Shown: in pieces, positions 46,569 through 54,228 of the stretch
Numbering within the stretch: position 1 is the stretch's first letter
Layout of the letters: each line of letters opens with the position of its first letter
NCBI GenBank assembly: GCA_015654675.1
Contig: JAATGM010000022.1
Location: forward strand, 1 to 64,000
Direction: 5' to 3'
Origin: Planctomycetota bacterium
GTDB taxonomy: Bacteria; Planctomycetota; Phycisphaerae; UBA1845; UTPLA1
Length of the DNA stretch: 64,000 nucleotides
Position numbers and translations under genes: made by a program
Notes under the pieces: generated by a model
Database searches by the model: none
Told to the model about the DNA's origin: nothing
The model's input: only the letters and a program-made list of their open reading frames with translations

Positions 46569-47543
46569 ATGCCCGATACCGAAAAACTCGTCATCGTCGG
46601 CTCCGGACCCGCCGGACTCACCGCCGCCATCTACGCCGCCCGCGCCGCCCTCAAGCCGCTCATGTTTGAGGGCTTCTCGGCCGGCGGCCTCATCCCCGGC
46701 GGCCAGCTCATGTTCACCACCGACGTCGAAAACTACCCCGGCTTCCCGCGCGGCGTCCTCGGCCCGGACATGATGAAGGCCTTCCGCGACCAGGCCGAAC
46801 GCTTCGGCACCCGCTTCATCACCCAGGACGTCTCCGAAATCGACTTCCGCAACCGCCCCTTTACCATCAAGTCCGACGAACACACCGTCACCGCTCACGC
46901 GGTCATCATCGCCACCGGCGCGCGGGCCAACTGGCTCAACCTGCCCAACGAGCAACGCCTCGCCAAGTCCGGCGGCGGCGTGTCGGCCTGCGCCGTCTGC
47001 GACGGTGCCCTCCCCATGTTCCGCAACCAGGAACTCGCCGTGGTCGGCGGCGGCGACTCCGCCATCGAGGAAGGCAGCTACCTCACCAAGTTCGCGAAAA
47101 AGGTCTACCTCATCCACCGCCGCGACGAGCTCCGCGCCAGCAAGGCCATGCAGCAGCGCTTCTTCAAGCTGGTTGAAGAAAAGAAAATGGAGCCGGTCTG
47201 GAACGCCGCCATCGACGACGTCCTCGGCGAAAACGCCATCACCGGCGTCAAGCTGAAGGACCTCAAAACCGGCGCCACCCGCGACCTACCCCTACGCGGC
47301 CTCTTCATGGCCATCGGCCACACCCCCAACACCGAACTCTTCACCGGCCAGATCGACCTGGACGACAAGAAGTACATCAAGCTCGCCCAGCCGCATAACA
47401 CCTACACCAACATCGAAGGTGTCTTCGCCGCTGGCGACGTCGCCGACCACGTCTACCGCCAGGCCGTCACCGCCGCCGGCACCGGCTGCATGGCCGCATT
47501 GGACGCTGAACGCTGGCTGGCCGCCCAGGGCTTCGGGGAGTGA
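46569..47543 (+). CDS. trxB: Thioredoxin reductase
   Basis: 324 residues, the usual length for the low-Mr enzyme that reduces thioredoxin with NADPH. FAD motif VGSGPAGLTAAIYAAR (about 8-23); redox CxxC in ACAVCDGALP (about 140-143); NADPH motif VGGGDSAIEEG (about 158-168); C-terminal FAD motif 'GVFAAGDVADHVYRQAVTA' (about 285). In the active site the common CATCDG is CAVCDG. The ATG at 46569 has GGAGA about 8 bases upstream. Confidence 0.96.
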   Translation: MPDTEKLVIVGSGPAGLTAAIYAARAALKPLMFEGFSAGGLIPGGQLMFTTDVENYPGFPRGVLGPDMMKAFRDQAERFGTRFITQDVSEIDFRNRPFTIKSDEHTVTAHAVIIATGARANWLNLPNEQRLAKSGGGVSACAVCDGALPMFRNQELAVVGGGDSAIEEGSYLTKFAKKVYLIHRRDELRASKAMQQRFFKLVEEKKMEPVWNAAIDDVLGENAITGVKLKDLKTGATRDLPLRGLFMAIGHTPNTELFTGQIDLDDKKYIKLAQPHNTYTNIEGVFAAGDVADHVYRQAVTAAGTGCMAALDAERWLAAQGFGE

Positions 47544-47559
47544 TTCGTCTCGCGAGACC

Positions 47560-47805
47560 CTAAAGACCCAGCAGTCCCCGCTCGAGGCCGCCCACCGCGA
47601 GCGGTTCAAGCGCGGCGATAAGCGGTGGTGACTTGCCCTCGCAGCTCTCGGTCATTGAGACGTGACCGGCCCGGCGTGCCTTTCGAACAAGCACCACGCC
47701 CAGGATACACCAACCGAATCCGGTCAGTCCCACGGCCGCGACCTCCATCGTTCCGACGAACAATATCACCGACCCCAACAGTAGTCGTGTCATTTCGATG
47801 CTCAT
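47560..47805 (-). CDS. Small membrane protein, unknown
   Basis: 81 residues. One long hydrophobic hairpin (about 6-40, 'LLLGSVILFVGTMEVAAVGL', 'FGWCILGVVLVRK') then a polar tail. The ATG overlaps the stop of the small gene before it (ATGA, 47802-47805), which supports translation. It is not recognised. The 3' end comes within 17 bp of the convergent trxB stop. Confidence 0.45.
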   Translation of the reverse strand: MSIEMTRLLLGSVILFVGTMEVAAVGLTGFGWCILGVVLVRKARRAGHVSMTESCEGKSPPLIAALEPLAVGGLERGLLGL

Positions 47806-47948
47806 GACTCACTCCCTTCTGAGTCCGGCGCCCGCAATGCGTCGGAAAGCAACTTGGACGTCTGGATTTCCACTCCGGCAATTACGCACCGGTACCCGCC
47901 GGATTCGTCGAACCTATCGAGACTGAGTGTTGGCGTCGCATTAACCAC
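47802..47948 (-). CDS. Possible small gene (48 aa) overlapping its neighbours
   Basis: From a GTG at 47948 the product is 48 residues ('NATPTLSLDRFDESGGYRCV', then 'IAGVEIQTSKLL'), soluble-looking with balanced composition. It overlaps the upstream small membrane gene by 67 bp in another frame and the downstream one by ATGA. It would bridge the two in a compact operon. The start is weak, and an open frame reaches further upstream. Tentative. Confidence 0.3.
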   Translation of the reverse strand: MVNATPTLSLDRFDESGGYRCVIAGVEIQTSKLLSDALRAPDSEGSES

Positions 47949-48094
47949 CGACTCGCTGAACGGGGGAGCCGCTCCATGAGGCAACACGCCAACACGATCG
48001 CGACGATCCAAAGTTCGGCCTGCACCAGCGATCCCAGTCCCAACTCGATGTGGGCCAACCACGCTTGTTTCAGGTAATAGGCAAACTGATTCAC
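47882..48094 (-). CDS. Small single-pass membrane protein, unknown
   Basis: 70 residues from a GTG at 48094 with GGAG 8 bases upstream. 'NQFAYYLKQAWLAHIELG' is followed by a transmembrane stretch 'AELWIVAIVLACCL' and a basic, Ser-rich tail. It heads a possible three-gene set of small overlapping reading frames (47560-48094). Not recognised. Confidence 0.45.
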   Translation of the reverse strand: MNQFAYYLKQAWLAHIELGLGSLVQAELWIVAIVLACCLMERLPRSASRWLMRRQHSVSIGSTNPAGTGA

Positions 48095-48176
48095 GACTCG
48101 CACTCCATTCCGCAGTTTTGTTTCTGCGTCACGATGGTCGCCAGACTGAACCCAATCGTCCGTTCCAGCGGATCCA

Positions 48177-48602
48177 CTAGTTCCCCAGCAGAGTCGCCAC
48201 GAAGGCAGGCACGTCCTCGACCCCAACCGTGCCGTTGCCGCTCATGTCGGCGCAGGTGCAGTTCGAGCCGTTGACGCCCGTGAGGCAGTTCACGAAGTCC
48301 TGGACGTCCATTCCGTTCCGGTGCGTGTTGAGATCCATGTCGCCGGGAAGTGAGCAGGTCGGCACGGCCGCTACTGCCCAGAACCCGCCGACGACCGAGA
48401 AGGTCCCGCCGCTCATTGGGGCGGCGAACGAACTTGCATCGGGCTGGCCGATGGTTCCGGCCACCGCATAGGTCCCACCCGTGCTCGACATCGCCCCGCC
48501 GCCGTCGATGCTGTGCCAGTCAACCGCATATTGGCTCAACGCGATGGGCCCTGTGGCTATGACGACGAAGGCGGCGAGCGTGATCAATCGAATGCGTGTC
48601 AT
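48177..48602 (-). CDS. Small secreted dockerin-like protein
   Basis: 141 residues, with a GGAGAAG ribosome site before the ATG at 48602. After the signal peptide comes 'YAVDWHSIDGGGAMSSTGG', then 'YAVAGTIGQPD' and 'FSVVGGFWA', a short beta module found in many planctomycete and other exported proteins. It ends in a dockerin-like pair (GDMDLNTHRNGMDVQDF and ADMSGNGTVGVEDVPAF), in which the first loop is degenerate. It lies 33 bp behind the tail-fibre-like gene, so the two are probably co-transcribed. Confidence 0.75.
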   Translation of the reverse strand: MTRIRLITLAAFVVIATGPIALSQYAVDWHSIDGGGAMSSTGGTYAVAGTIGQPDASSFAAPMSGGTFSVVGGFWAVAAVPTCSLPGDMDLNTHRNGMDVQDFVNCLTGVNGSNCTCADMSGNGTVGVEDVPAFVATLLGN

Positions 48603-48635
48603 GAAATCTTCTCCTTGGCTTTGAAGGCCCGAAAG

Positions 48636-50405
48636 TTAGTTGCTCGACCCGATCGGCTCGCGCGATACCGGCAACTCCGCTGTCCTCGCCACATGAAACT
48701 GACTCTTTTCGGCCGGCTGGCCATACAGCTCAGGCTGCAGATAGGTACCGCGTTTGTCGGCCGGCTTCTCCAATTCCACCGCGGCCCCGTAAGTTCGAAC
48801 GAAGCGATCGTTGCGAACGGCCTCCACGCGCCACGAGACTTCCATGCCGGGCTTGCCGCCCGCCACCAGGAAGCGATTGCCCGCGATCTTCTGCTTCACG
48901 AAGACCGGCGCGAACTCGCCGATGGGCGTGAGCTGATAGGATGAATCGCGATTGATTTCGGCGAAGTAGTCGGGGAGCGTCACCCATGCCTGGCCTGCGG
49001 CATCGAGGGTGACATTGCCGCGATAGACGTTGAGCGGTTCCGGGCCTTCCGCGCAAAAGTGGTTCAGGTACTTGTTTTCCGGGTCGAGCGGATGGTCGAT
49101 TTGAAAGCTCTTCGTGCCGGTCGCCGCGAAGTTTCCGACGCTGTACACGCCTGTGCCTCCGCCCTGGCTATTTCCGCCTGTGATGCCGGTGAAACCGCTG
49201 GAATTGCTCCACCCGGTGACGCCGCCACGATCGCTCTCAAAGTATCCGGCCCGGTTTGTCGCGCCTCCGAAGACTGCAAGTTGTGCATAGGCCGACGGCG
49301 TCGTCGTCCCGACACCCAGCGCACCGTCCGTACCCAGCGTGACGCGTGGACTGGAATTGTTCGTAAAGAGATAGAGCGGGTGATTGCTTCTCGTCCCAAG
49401 CCATCCGCCACTCGAGTTGAGGTAGGATCCGACCTCGCGTGTCCCATCGGTATGAACGAACCCAAATCCTCCCGTGGTCTGGACGGTTAACGGATAAGCG
49501 GGTGTGGTGGTGCCGATGCCCACCTTCGGGCTGGCGTCGTTGGCGTCAAAGGTCGCGACGTTCGTCCCGCCCGAAGCCGTGATCTGGAATTGCTTGAGTC
49601 CGACTGTGGATTGCAGCCGCAGGGCGCTTACTGAACCAGTGCTGCTTTGTTTGAACACCCATGGGCGTTCCGTGCTGAGTCGAAGGAGCTCAGCGCCATC
49701 CCCGGTCGCTGTAACGTCCAGCTTCGATAGCGGCGCCGAGGTGCCGATTCCAACATTTCCGGCGTTGTTCTTGAAAATGTCGCTGCCGCTGGCGGTCCAG
49801 AAACCCGCGCCACCGGTGGGAGCAGTCAACTGCAGCGTGCCATCGGGAAACTTGATGCCATCGACGCCGGGCGTGCCGACGATCTCTAGTTTCGCGGTCG
49901 GCGTTGATGTGCCGATGCCGACGTTGCCGCCGTTGTAGTAGAGATCGGTCCCGGCCGGTACCCACGGCCCGTAGGCATAATCAGCCGTCGTGGCCGATTG
50001 CGCCGTGCTCGACATCTGGCAGTACGGCGTCGAGTTCAGCGCCTGTCGAGGCGACAACGCCGTTCCATTGACGGTGAGCTCAATCCACATCGGCGCGCCG
50101 GTGAAGACGGGGCCATAGTCGAGTTCGCTGGTGAACAAGCCCGCGGTGACAGCCGTGCCGGGCTGGAGGAGCGGACCGGCGACCACGTTCCCGCCGGCCG
50201 GCTGGTCCCAGAGCGAGTAGCTCAAGTTAAAGGTCCCGTTGGCCGGCACGCCGCCGACCTTGAGCTGTCCCTGATAGGTAAATGCCGTGGGCTGGCCAAG
50301 CGACGCCGACGGGCACGCCAAAAGGGCAGCAGTCAAGCAGGTGCCGCACAAGAACTGGTTGAAGCGTCGCGTACGCGCGCCAATAGATTTACGATTCGCA
50401 AACAT
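48636..50405 (-). CDS. Secreted tail-fibre-like protein A
   Basis: 589 residues. It starts MFANRKSIGARTRR, then a signal peptide, then 'AFTYQGQLKVGGVPANGTF' and 'LSYSLWDQPAGGN', the N-terminal beta module shared with protein B (51745-53403). Repeated 'NVGIGTSTPTAKLEI'-type units follow (also GIGTSAPLSKLDV, VGIGTTTPAYPLTV), as in phage tail fibres and trimeric surface fibres. The end is a distinct beta module ('GNVTLDAAGQAWVTLPDYF', 'GNRFLVAGGKPGMEVSWRVE'). A fibrous surface protein is inferred. Strong GGAGAATG site; a conserved leader lies upstream. Confidence 0.8.
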   Translation of the reverse strand: MFANRKSIGARTRRFNQFLCGTCLTAALLACPSASLGQPTAFTYQGQLKVGGVPANGTFNLSYSLWDQPAGGNVVAGPLLQPGTAVTAGLFTSELDYGPVFTGAPMWIELTVNGTALSPRQALNSTPYCQMSSTAQSATTADYAYGPWVPAGTDLYYNGGNVGIGTSTPTAKLEIVGTPGVDGIKFPDGTLQLTAPTGGAGFWTASGSDIFKNNAGNVGIGTSAPLSKLDVTATGDGAELLRLSTERPWVFKQSSTGSVSALRLQSTVGLKQFQITASGGTNVATFDANDASPKVGIGTTTPAYPLTVQTTGGFGFVHTDGTREVGSYLNSSGGWLGTRSNHPLYLFTNNSSPRVTLGTDGALGVGTTTPSAYAQLAVFGGATNRAGYFESDRGGVTGWSNSSGFTGITGGNSQGGGTGVYSVGNFAATGTKSFQIDHPLDPENKYLNHFCAEGPEPLNVYRGNVTLDAAGQAWVTLPDYFAEINRDSSYQLTPIGEFAPVFVKQKIAGNRFLVAGGKPGMEVSWRVEAVRNDRFVRTYGAAVELEKPADKRGTYLQPELYGQPAEKSQFHVARTAELPVSREPIGSSN

Positions 50406-50445
50406 GGGACATTCTCCAGGTTGTTGTCGGTTCCAGGTCTGATGT

Positions 50446-50478
50446 CTGCCGGGCCTTATGCGGCCTCTGATTCGGCAG
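50446..50478 (-). promoter_or_regulatory. Conserved leader hairpin, copy A
   Basis: A 33-nt element 41 bp before the tail-fibre-like gene A. Outer arms on the + strand are CTGCCG and CGGCAG; inner arms GGCC/GGCC. It lies in a stretch of about 120 bp (50401-50525) that aligns with the leader of gene B. It could be an RNA structure in the 5' UTR or an operator. Confidence 0.45.
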
Positions 50479-50677
50479 CGCCATTGAGGTGTGGCGTTAT
50501 TCCAGCGTCGGGGGCGGTCGGCCTGTCACGCGGAAAGAACTCAATTCCTTGAGATTTTCAGCGAAATGGATGCGAAATGGGCTGCCTCACACCTGGCGAG
50601 CGATTCGTCAGGCAGTGCCCGCCATTCCCACTCCGCTGCAGTGCGCTCGTAGCGTCGCCGGGGTGCTGATTTTGGCG

Positions 50678-51712
50678 TCAGCTGCCCAGCGTTACGCCGC
50701 CAATCGGCGCTTTGAGCGTGATCGGCGTGTTGTAGGTCCCGATCGCCGAATACGAGCCGGGTTGGATGAACAGGTTTACCGGCGTCTGGCTGACGGCGCT
50801 GGCGAATGAGATGTTCCACGGCTGCACGAATGTCCCGCTCTGGGGACCGGAGTAGTTGCGGTCGAGGAATCGATCGCCGCCATTGGCGTAGAGCATTGAC
50901 ATGATGAGCTGGTCATAGGTGCTCAGGTGGTCGCGCTGGCCGATGTTGGCCTGCCACGCCGTATCGTTGGGCGGAAGCACCGTGATAGTCTGGCAATTGC
51001 TCGCACAGGCGCACGTGGACCCGGCCGGGCAGCAGATCGAAAACGAACACCCGTCGTATTGCATGACCGAGTCGAAGTCATAGGGGCCGTAGCCATGCGC
51101 CGAGCCCTGCACAGGAAAGTTGTTCAGATAGATCGAGCCGCCCAGGCCGCCCTGAACGTTGTTCGCATTGATGAACAAGTATGAATCGCGGTCCGGCCGC
51201 TGATGCTCGTGAAACAGCCCCAGGCAGTGGCCGAGTTCGTGGGCCACGATGTAGACCGATGTCCAACTCGTGATGTTGATGATTTGCGCCCCGCCGACCA
51301 TTCCCACCGCCGAGTTGTTGGCGGTCGAATCCTGGATGTGGACATAGTTACTCTGATTGAAACGAAGCGAAAAGCTGACGTTGGCCACTGCGACCCACTG
51401 GACCATTGCATTGAGCATGTTGGAACGATTGGCCGCTGAGACGTTTGCATCCCACTCGTAGTACACGACTCCGCCGGTCCAGAGGTTCGTGTTGTAGGTC
51501 ATTCGCTGGGCTGGATCAAAATCGTTCGGCACCTGGATATCGCCGTCGATCAACTTGTATCCCCGAGTGAGATTGTCTTTGGTCCGGTTTGCCCCGGTCA
51601 GGACGGGCTCCTCGGCCCGCGCGAATGTTGCAGCCGACACGATGCATGAGATGGTCAGAAAAACGGCGACGGTCGCCGGACGGGTTCTGGAACTTAGCGA
51701 TTTGAGTCTCAT
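50678..51712 (-). CDS. Secreted astacin-like metalloprotease (M12A)
   Basis: 344 residues, signal peptide to about 33. The zinc signature HELGHCLGLFHEHQRPDRD (about 157-175) is the full astacin HExxHxxGxxHE, and the Met-turn is 'DSVMQYDG' (about 216-222) with a following Cys-rich insertion. The pro-region is short. The C-terminus 'FIQPGSYSAIGTYNTPI' then 'LKAPIGGVTLG' is the beta-helix-like module of many exported proteins, here a single coil. It is 32 bp behind protein B, so the protease and fibre protein are probably co-expressed; the protease may process it (inference). Confidence 0.85.
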   Translation of the reverse strand: MRLKSLSSRTRPATVAVFLTISCIVSAATFARAEEPVLTGANRTKDNLTRGYKLIDGDIQVPNDFDPAQRMTYNTNLWTGGVVYYEWDANVSAANRSNMLNAMVQWVAVANVSFSLRFNQSNYVHIQDSTANNSAVGMVGGAQIINITSWTSVYIVAHELGHCLGLFHEHQRPDRDSYLFINANNVQGGLGGSIYLNNFPVQGSAHGYGPYDFDSVMQYDGCSFSICCPAGSTCACASNCQTITVLPPNDTAWQANIGQRDHLSTYDQLIMSMLYANGGDRFLDRNYSGPQSGTFVQPWNISFASAVSQTPVNLFIQPGSYSAIGTYNTPITLKAPIGGVTLGS

Positions 51713-51744
51713 ATTTTCATCCTCACTTTGTCAGGGATGGGTTG

Positions 51745-53403
51745 CTACTGCATGTTGACCAAGACCAGGACGAGCCCGGTTTGACCGCGCTTCATGGCCG
51801 TCATGGCCTTGCCAATGACCGCTCCACGGGCTTTGTCGAAATCGCCCGCCTTCATGGCATGACCCGTGTGCGATGAGGTCGTGAGCATGTCGCCCGGCTC
51901 GATCGGCGCTGCGGATGCATCGGCGAGGCAATAGACGCGCCCCGTGAGCGCGACCGGATATTGGCCGCTGGCGATGGTGCCTTCGTGGCCCATGGACAGG
52001 CCGGTCGCGACGCCGCCCGCGCCGCTGATGATGCCCGCGACTTTGCGATCGTAGGCTCGGTCACACGGAACCAGTTTTCCAGGATTCAACGGGTCTATTA
52101 CGACGACCATTCCGGGCACGATCTTGTCCCCGCCAACGTCGAAGGGCTCGGCGATATCGGCACCGCCGATGATCTGGAGCGACTTCGTCCGCGTGACGCC
52201 GTTCACATCCAGCGTCGCGACCGGCGTGGTGGTTCCAATGCCCACGCGAGGTGAGGCGTCCAGAGTGTAGAACGTCGCGCAATTTGCACCGCTCGAACAG
52301 GTGATCTCGAAGTTCTTGGCGCCGCTGGTGGAGTAGAGCTGCAATCCGGTGGACGGGCCGCTGTTGATCTGGCGAAAAATCCACGGCCGCTCCGTCGTGA
52401 ACCGCAGCAACTGCGCCAGGGCGCCGCTCGCTGCGATATCCACCTTCGAGGCAGGCGTCGACGTGCCGATGCCGATGTTTCCGCTGTTCGCAAAGCGAAC
52501 GTACATCCCGAAGTTACTGGCGAAATCGATCGATCCCGCCGCGCCGCCGACGTTATTGATGCCGAAAATGCCATCCGAGCCGCCGTCGCAAACGAAGTCG
52601 CCGACGAGCGGATCGAAGATGCGCAGCGATCCGAATGTCGGCGCGCTAATCGAGAGGGTCCCCGCCGGGGCGGTAGTGCCGATGCCCACCCGCGGGCCGG
52701 CGTCATTGCCGACAAATGTGGCGATATTGGTTCCGCCCGCGGCCGTAATCTCGAAGTTCTTGAGGCCCACCGTGGGCTGGAGCCGCAATGCAGTCACCGA
52801 GCCGGTATAGGCCTGGCGGAACATCCATGGACGCTCAGTGCTGAATCGAAGCAGTTCAGTCCCGTCCCCGATCGCCGCAATGTCCAGCTTCGACGCCGGT
52901 GCCGCGGTGCCGATGCCGATGTTGCCGTCGTTGTAATAAAGATCAGCGCCGGAAGGAATCCACGGCCCAAACGCGTAGTTCGCGATGTTCGCGGCCTGCG
53001 AATAGCTCGCAGTCTGGCAATAGGGCGTCGACGTCATCGCCTGCCGCGGCGATAGCGGCGTCCCATTCACGCTCAATTCCAGCCAGCGCGGCGCTCCCGA
53101 AAATACCGCCCCAAAGTCCAGTTCCGCCGTGAACAAACCGTTGGTCACGGCCGATCCCGGCTGATCGAGCGGCCCGGCCACAATATTCCCCGCCGCCGCA
53201 TCGTCCCACAGCGAATAGCTCAAGTCGTAATTGCCATTGGCCGGCACACCGCCGTCCTTCAACTGTCCCTGATAGGTAAATGCCGTGGCCTGAGCCCGCC
53301 CCATTGATGGGAATGCCAGCATAACGGCGCACATGCAGCCGATGCTGATCGATCGCCTGAAGTCTCGTATCCGCGCGATTTGTGTTTCGCGATTAGCAAA
53401 CAT
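51745..53403 (-). CDS. Secreted tail-fibre-like protein B
   Basis: 552 residues from the ATG at 53403 (MFANRETQ, matching protein A); an open extension upstream overlaps the leader and is discarded. N-terminal module 'AFTYQGQLKDGGVPANGNY', then several GIGTAAPASKLDI / GIGTTAPAGTLSI units. The C-terminal domain differs from A: 'GADIAEPFDVGGDKIVPGMV', 'DRKVAGIISGAGGVATG', 'PVALTGRVYCLADASAAPIE' and 'KAGDFDKARGAVIGKAM', a module common at the ends of phage and bacterial fibre proteins. Surface fibre is inferred. It is divergent from an ECF sigma gene 201 bp away. Confidence 0.8.
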   Translation of the reverse strand: MFANRETQIARIRDFRRSISIGCMCAVMLAFPSMGRAQATAFTYQGQLKDGGVPANGNYDLSYSLWDDAAAGNIVAGPLDQPGSAVTNGLFTAELDFGAVFSGAPRWLELSVNGTPLSPRQAMTSTPYCQTASYSQAANIANYAFGPWIPSGADLYYNDGNIGIGTAAPASKLDIAAIGDGTELLRFSTERPWMFRQAYTGSVTALRLQPTVGLKNFEITAAGGTNIATFVGNDAGPRVGIGTTAPAGTLSISAPTFGSLRIFDPLVGDFVCDGGSDGIFGINNVGGAAGSIDFASNFGMYVRFANSGNIGIGTSTPASKVDIAASGALAQLLRFTTERPWIFRQINSGPSTGLQLYSTSGAKNFEITCSSGANCATFYTLDASPRVGIGTTTPVATLDVNGVTRTKSLQIIGGADIAEPFDVGGDKIVPGMVVVIDPLNPGKLVPCDRAYDRKVAGIISGAGGVATGLSMGHEGTIASGQYPVALTGRVYCLADASAAPIEPGDMLTTSSHTGHAMKAGDFDKARGAVIGKAMTAMKRGQTGLVLVLVNMQ

Positions 53404-53442
53404 GTAGCATTCTCCGAATGGGCGTTGGTTCAGGATGGAAAT

Positions 53443-53475
53443 CTGCCTGGCATTTGGCGGCCATCGATTAGGCAG
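53443..53475 (-). promoter_or_regulatory. Conserved leader hairpin, copy B
   Basis: A 33-nt counterpart of 50446-50478: outer arms CTGCCT and AGGCAG. Compared with copy A the innermost base pair of the outer stem is changed from G:C to T:A on both sides at once, and the total length is identical. The aligned flank continues to about 53540, including GTCACGCG. Confidence 0.45.
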
Positions 53476-53604
53476 GGCCATGGAGGTATGGCGAGACCCC
53501 AGCGTCCGCCGCGGTAAGCATGTCACGCGCGGTGGTCATAATTCTGGAGATTGCGGGTACGATGGTGTGGAACTGCGTTAGGACTGTCGCATTGAGGGAG
53601 TGTC

Positions 53605-54228
53605 GTGGACGATTCCGAGGCCCAACTCGCTGAACGTGCCCGCTCGGGCGACGAGAAGGCCCTGGTGCTACTGCTGGAACGCACCGCACTCGAATTGCAG
53701 TCTCAACTTGCAGCGAGAATCGGCGCGAAGTATCGCGGCCTTTTCGACGCCGACGATATCCTCCAAGTCACGTTTCTGGAGGCCTTCCTACGCATTCAAT
53801 CGCTCGTCCCTGGCGGACCGGGGTCTTTCGCCGCGTGGTTGCGGCGTATCGCGGATAACAATCTCCTGGATGCAGTCCGCGAACTGGAACGCGACAAGCG
53901 CCCCTCCCCCGGCAAGCGCGTCGAAATGGCCGGCAACGACCAGTCATATGTCGCGCTGGTCGAACAGCTCGCGGCTACATCCAACACCGCCAGCCGCGCC
54001 TGCGCGACCGAGGAACTGCGGCGAGGCGTGGATACCGCCCTCACGCGATTGCCCGCCGAATACGAGCAGGCCTTGCGCCTCTTCGAGTTAGAGGGCCTTT
54101 CCGGCGAGGAAGTCGCCAAGCGAATGGGCCGCTCACCCGGAGCCGTTCGGATGCTCCTGGCCCGTGCCCGCGAGCGTCTGGCCGAAGTCCTCGGCTCCGA
54201 CTCGCGATTTTTCTCCACAGGCGCGTGA
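53605..54228 (+). CDS. ECF-type RNA polymerase sigma factor
   Basis: 207 residues from a GTG at 53605. Region 2 text: 'YRGLFDADDILQVTFLEAFL' and 'FAAWLRRIADNNLLDAVREL'. Region 4 text: 'LPAEYEQALRLFELEGLSGE' with the helix-turn-helix 'GRSPGAVRMLLARARERL'. The next gene is a Ser/Thr kinase, the usual planctomycete partner, so control by phosphorylation rather than by a classical anti-sigma factor is likely. The divergent fibre-protein gene is a candidate target because both promoters share one 200-bp region. Confidence 0.9.
   Translation: MDDSEAQLAERARSGDEKALVLLLERTALELQSQLAARIGAKYRGLFDADDILQVTFLEAFLRIQSLVPGGPGSFAAWLRRIADNNLLDAVRELERDKRPSPGKRVEMAGNDQSYVALVEQLAATSNTASRACATEELRRGVDTALTRLPAEYEQALRLFELEGLSGEEVAKRMGRSPGAVRMLLARARERLAEVLGSDSRFFSTGA

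Noticed and set aside
48636-53403. Prophage tail region
   Set aside because: Fibre-like proteins have signal peptides and secreted neighbours; no capsid, terminase, portal, baseplate or integrase gene.
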